Source: an uncultured Candidatus Saccharibacteria bacterium (lineage in GTDB: Bacteria; Patescibacteriota; Saccharimonadia; Saccharimonadales; Saccharimonadaceae). From it: a stretch of 7,688 nt of DNA. The first letter of the stretch is position 1, and every line of letters starts with the position of its first letter. The stretch is taken from assembly GCA_937974295.1 (NCBI GenBank), contig CALBWN010000069.1, positions 1 to 7,688 on the forward strand. Direction: 5' to 3'. A program made the translations under genes and the position numbers. The notes under the pieces are model-generated. The model searched no databases. It saw nothing but the letters and a program-made list of their open reading frames with translations, and had not been told where the DNA came from. This document shows positions 6,101 to 7,688 of the stretch, piece after piece.

Positions 6101-6503
6101 GGAGGTCTGGGCACTCGAAGCTTACGGCGCCGCGACGACGCTGCAAGAGATGCTAACGATTAAATCAGACGACGTGTATGGCCGTGCCAAAGCCTACGAG
6201 GCAATCATCAAAGATGAGCCAATTGCCGGGCCAAAGCTGCCTGAGAGCTTTAACGTGCTTGTCAAGGAGCTGCAAGGCTTGGGCTTGCGTGTTGACCTGC
6301 TAGATGAGTCTGATGAGTCGGTCGATGCCGAGCACGTCATTGCTGCTGCGGGTCCTGCCGACAAAACCGTCCCATCTGACGAGAGCGATGACGAAGCAAC
6401 CTATCTTGATGAATCCGACGGCATTGGCACGATCGCTGATGACAGCGGTATGTCTGTCCAAGATATTGACACAGTAGAAAACTTAAGCGAGGAGGAAGCC
6501 TAA
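3141..6503 (+). CDS. rpoB: DNA-directed RNA polymerase beta subunit
   Basis: The 1120-aa product is the beta subunit of RNA polymerase, which with beta-prime forms the active centre that transcribes DNA. It is clearly shorter than E. coli RpoB (1342 aa). Landmarks run in the normal order: N-terminal lobe (VPDLLAHQEESWKDFVETG; INGTERVVVSQL), the rifampicin-binding cluster at residues about 384-409 (SSQLSQLLDE and SHKRRLSSMGPGGL), the ETPEGANIGL segment, the catalytic-centre motif MPWGGYNMDDAV (673-684, with Asp681-Asp682), GDKIAGRHGNKG (831-842, whose Lys833 and Lys841 match the nucleotide-contacting E. coli lysines 1065 and 1073), and the C-terminal clamp segment QQPLGGKAQNGGQRLGEMEV. Recognisable homology ends near residue 1054; the last 66 residues form an acidic tail with repeated DESD motifs and a single lysine as the only Lys/Arg. 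Transcribed from the promoter at 2936-2965 and co-transcribed with rpoC one base downstream. Confidence 0.98.
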   Translation: MPTPTTATATPSRVFFTSNDTALAVPDLLAHQEESWKDFVETGLSEIFAELNPIEDYTGQKLELRFKDYAFGEPKHTEQFAKENNLTFDAPLQATVELINKTTGEVKEQSIYMGDYPWMTERATFIINGTERVVVSQLIRSAGVLFSADRVAGRNLYGAKMIPGRGAWLEFETSPSGAIYVKIDRRRKIAATTLLRALGMSKVSAIREAFADIDTGELKYIEATLEKDPAHGINEALIEVYRRLRPGDLATVENARQMIERMFFDFKRFDYSRVGRYKINQRLGVDVPNTAEYRTLQMSDLIGVLREIIRLNNTQEPADDIDSLSNRRVKLVGELVARQFRVGMLRMQRNAMDRMSMSDLETVTPSQLINARPVVAAVREFFASSQLSQLLDEVNPLSELSHKRRLSSMGPGGLSRERAGFEVRDAHPTHYGRICSVETPEGANIGLVLNLATYARINEYGFIETPYLKVVDGRVTDEIVYLDASQEVTEVIADAGARLNEDGTFVRDRVSARKFLQPGQVDTSEVTFMDAAHKQILGSTASLVPFIEKNRIDRSLTGSNMQRQAVPLLQPESPTVGTGIEHEVARNSSQLITAEADGEVIRADGEAVEVRYADGVKRYDLIHFAKSNDDRCINQKVRVSRGQTVAKGDTLIEGASIADGELALGKDLLVAFMPWGGYNMDDAVILSRRLVEDDTLTSINIKDYTVEVRETKLGPEIVTRDIPNVSEDSLRHLDESGIVQIGSEVKAGDVLVGKITPKGEQELSSEERLLRAIFGEKAKDVRDTSQRMNNAGGGKVVGVKVFSRENGHELKTGVLMQIQIFVAQLRKIGVGDKIAGRHGNKGVCARVMAVEDMPYLADGTPVDVILNPLGVPSRMNLGQLFETHLGMAARALGYKVATPPFNGVPADTIKDELEKAGIARDGKSQLYDGLSGEPFEERTTVGVMHMIKLHHMVSDKIHARSTGPYTMVTQQPLGGKAQNGGQRLGEMEVWALEAYGAATTLQEMLTIKSDDVYGRAKAYEAIIKDEPIAGPKLPESFNVLVKELQGLGLRVDLLDESDESVDAEHVIAAAGPADKTVPSDESDDEATYLDESDGIGTIADDSGMSVQDIDTVENLSEEEA
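6490..6495 (+). promoter_or_regulatory. ribosome binding site of rpoC inside the rpoB tail
   Basis: AGGAGG, a full match to the usual anti-Shine-Dalgarno core, lies within the glutamate codons ending rpoB and 9 bases before the rpoC ATG. Together with the one-base gap between genes this predicts translational coupling, keeping beta and beta-prime in step. Confidence 0.85.
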
Positions 6504-6504
6504 G

Positions 6505-7688
6505 ATGTCCCACGTGGTAACAGATCACGATATCGCCAATTTTGACGCGGTACGCTTGGCTGTCGCCAGCCCCGAGGATATCCTCAAGTGGAGCTATGGC
6601 GAAGTCACCAAGCCGGAGACGATTAACTATCGGACTCAGAAACCTGAGCGCGATGGCCTGTTTTGTGAGCGGATTTTTGGCCCAGTCAAAGATATCAACC
6701 CACACGACAGCAAGCTCAAGGGTGTGCGCAGCCGCGAAGCTGCAGTAGATAAAAATGGCGAGCTCGTCACCAAGTCGATCGTGCGCCGCGAGCGGATGGG
6801 GCACATTAGCTTGGCCACCCCTGTTGCGCATATTTGGTTTATGCGCGGCACGCCAAGTGCAATGAGCCTTTTGCTCGGCATTACGGTGCGTAACCTCGAG
6901 AAGATCGCGTACTTTGCTACCTATGTCATCCTTGATGTTGATGCCGAGACGCGCGATGCCTACCTAGCTGACCTTGAGGCAGAGACCGAGGCAGCACGTG
7001 CCGCCATTAAGATTCGCTTCCAGCGCGAAGCTGAGGCTGATGGGGCAGATGTGAAGGCTCTTGCCGAGCAGCAAACACGCGAGTACGAAGAGCTTGAGGC
7101 AACCTACAGCCAAAAGAAAGCCCAGCTCGAGAGTCTGCAAAAGTGCGCCCTCCTGAGCGACACCGACTACCGTAACCTGCCCGAAGAGTACGAAGAGCTC
7201 ATTAAGGTTGGTATGGGTGGTGATGCTCTCAAGACACTGCTTGATGATATTGACCTCGATACCCTCATTGCCAATCTGCAAGAAGAAGTTGAAGGGGCAC
7301 GCGGCCAACGCGAGAAAAAGCTGCTCAAGCGCCTCAAAGTGCTGGAGGGTATGCAGGCAGCGGGCATTAAGCCATCAAGCCTGTGTATGACGGTTTTGCC
7401 AGTCATTCCACCAGACCTGCGGCCAATGGTAGCCCTGAGTGGTGGGCGTTTTGCGACAAGTGACCTCAACGACCTCTACCGCCGCGTCATCAACCGTAAT
7501 AACCGCCTTAAGAAGCTCATTGAGCTCAATGCACCAGAGGTAATCCAGCACAATGAGAAGCGCATGCTGCAAGAGGCTGTTGATAGCTTGATCGACAACT
7601 CCGCTGCTCGTGGTGGCCGTGCCGTCAATGCAACTGGTGGGCGCGGTTGTGATGGACATGGAATGGTCTCCTTCGATGTCTTGGAATT
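6505..7688 (+). CDS. rpoC: DNA-directed RNA polymerase beta-prime subunit, N-terminal part
   Basis: Only the first 394 codons lie in the window, about a third of a typical beta-prime; the catalytic NADFDGD motif would be further right. Family landmarks: SPEDILKWSYGEVTKPETIN near the start, DGLFCERIFGPVKD (50-63), VRRERMGHI (93-101), then LPVIPPDLRPM and the stretch GGRFATSDLNDLYRRVINRNNR in the clamp, ending NEKRMLQEAVDSLIDN. Three oddities. First, residues 64-92, where the N-terminal zinc ribbon should lie, contain no cysteine: the four ligands are Pro66, Asp68, Val81 and Asn84, with the segment length unchanged. Second, residues about 146-213 form a charged, probably coiled-coil insertion between LDV and the CALLSDTDY segment; comparable insertions exist in actinobacterial beta-prime. 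Third, after Arg380 the expected highly conserved LKSLSDMLKG region does not follow. The ATG at 6505 is supported by the AGGAGG site. Confidence 0.97.
   Translation, partial: MSHVVTDHDIANFDAVRLAVASPEDILKWSYGEVTKPETINYRTQKPERDGLFCERIFGPVKDINPHDSKLKGVRSREAAVDKNGELVTKSIVRRERMGHISLATPVAHIWFMRGTPSAMSLLLGITVRNLEKIAYFATYVILDVDAETRDAYLADLEAETEAARAAIKIRFQREAEADGADVKALAEQQTREYEELEATYSQKKAQLESLQKCALLSDTDYRNLPEEYEELIKVGMGGDALKTLLDDIDLDTLIANLQEEVEGARGQREKKLLKRLKVLEGMQAAGIKPSSLCMTVLPVIPPDLRPMVALSGGRFATSDLNDLYRRVINRNNRLKKLIELNAPEVIQHNEKRMLQEAVDSLIDNSAARGGRAVNATGGRGCDGHGMVSFDVLE
7645..7688 (+). other. divergent end of the rpoC fragment
   Basis: From residue 381 the frame reads GCDGHGMVSFDVLE, whereas beta-prime proteins normally continue into a near-invariant segment (LKSLSDMLKG, then KQGRFRQNLLGKR). 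Neither other forward frame restores it, so a single frameshift is not the cause. Codon choice also changes (two GGA glycines, while the surrounding rpoC favours GGC and GGT). Most likely a contig-end assembly error or the left edge of an insertion; too short to decide. Confidence 0.4.

Noticed and set aside
4329..6146. 605-codon open frame on the minus strand inside rpoB
   Set aside because: It is exactly opposite a strongly conserved gene; GC-biased third positions and avoided codons create long antisense frames. No promoter, ribosome site or recognisable domain was seen.
7648..7688. Intein beginning at Cys382 of RpoC
   Set aside because: The residues after the cysteine do not resemble the usual intein block A, and the expected residue after the break in a normal RpoC is basic, not the Cys, Ser or Thr an intein needs. 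Kept only as an alternative to an assembly artefact.
1..7688. CRISPR arrays, tRNA or rRNA genes, insertion sequences, toxin-antitoxin or phage genes
   Set aside because: Looked for on both strands; no repeat arrays, cloverleaf-like segments, transposase motifs or terminal inverted repeats were seen. The window is almost entirely housekeeping coding sequence.

Overview
The window reads as a bacterial chromosome fragment of housekeeping genes, all on the + strand: trigger factor (tig), ClpP protease (clpP), an unrecognised single-pass membrane protein, the RNA polymerase beta subunit (rpoB) and the first about 394 codons of beta-prime (rpoC), which runs off the right edge. My best guess at the host is a Patescibacteria/CPR lineage, most likely Candidatus Saccharibacteria (TM7). 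This rests on the overall look of the proteins, a short beta subunit (1120 aa) without large lineage inserts, a gene order with no rplJL before rpoB and no clpX after clpP, and a cysteine-free beta-prime zinc-ribbon region. It is an inference from memory, not a search result. TGA is used as a stop at the end of the membrane-protein gene, so nothing suggests a recoded TGA.

Layout. 1-147: upstream DNA with a tandem 10-mer and a sigma70-type promoter whose predicted transcription start falls on or next to the tig start codon. 148-1437: tig. 1438-1512: a short spacer with a perfect CIRCE operator interleaved with a second promoter. 1513-2121: clpP. 2122-2190: a short spacer with a third promoter. 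2191-2787: a membrane-anchored protein with four cysteines in its predicted outer domain. 2788-3140: a 353-base gap holding a strong promoter (TTGACG-N18-TATAAT), an inverted repeat just upstream of it, and a leader of about 169 nt with a four-codon ORF, an attenuator-like hairpin, a second hairpin and a good Shine-Dalgarno site. 3141-6503: rpoB. 6505 to the end: rpoC, separated from rpoB by one base.

Two modes of initiation seem to coexist. The tig, clpP and membrane-protein genes each have a promoter whose -10 box ends only 6-8 bases before the ATG, with no usable Shine-Dalgarno site, which predicts leaderless mRNAs. rpoB and rpoC have purine-rich ribosome sites (AGGAG and AGGAGG).

Functionally, tig and clpP form a protein-quality-control pair (nascent-chain folding and proteolysis); the CIRCE site suggests that clpP is under HrcA heat-shock repression. 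rpoBC encodes the polymerase core. The most notable protein-level observation is that all four zinc-ligand cysteines of the beta-prime N-terminal zinc ribbon are replaced while the length of the segment is exactly that of E. coli as I recall it. The last 15 or so codons of the rpoC fragment stop resembling the very conserved sequence expected there, which may mark a contig-end artefact or an insertion.
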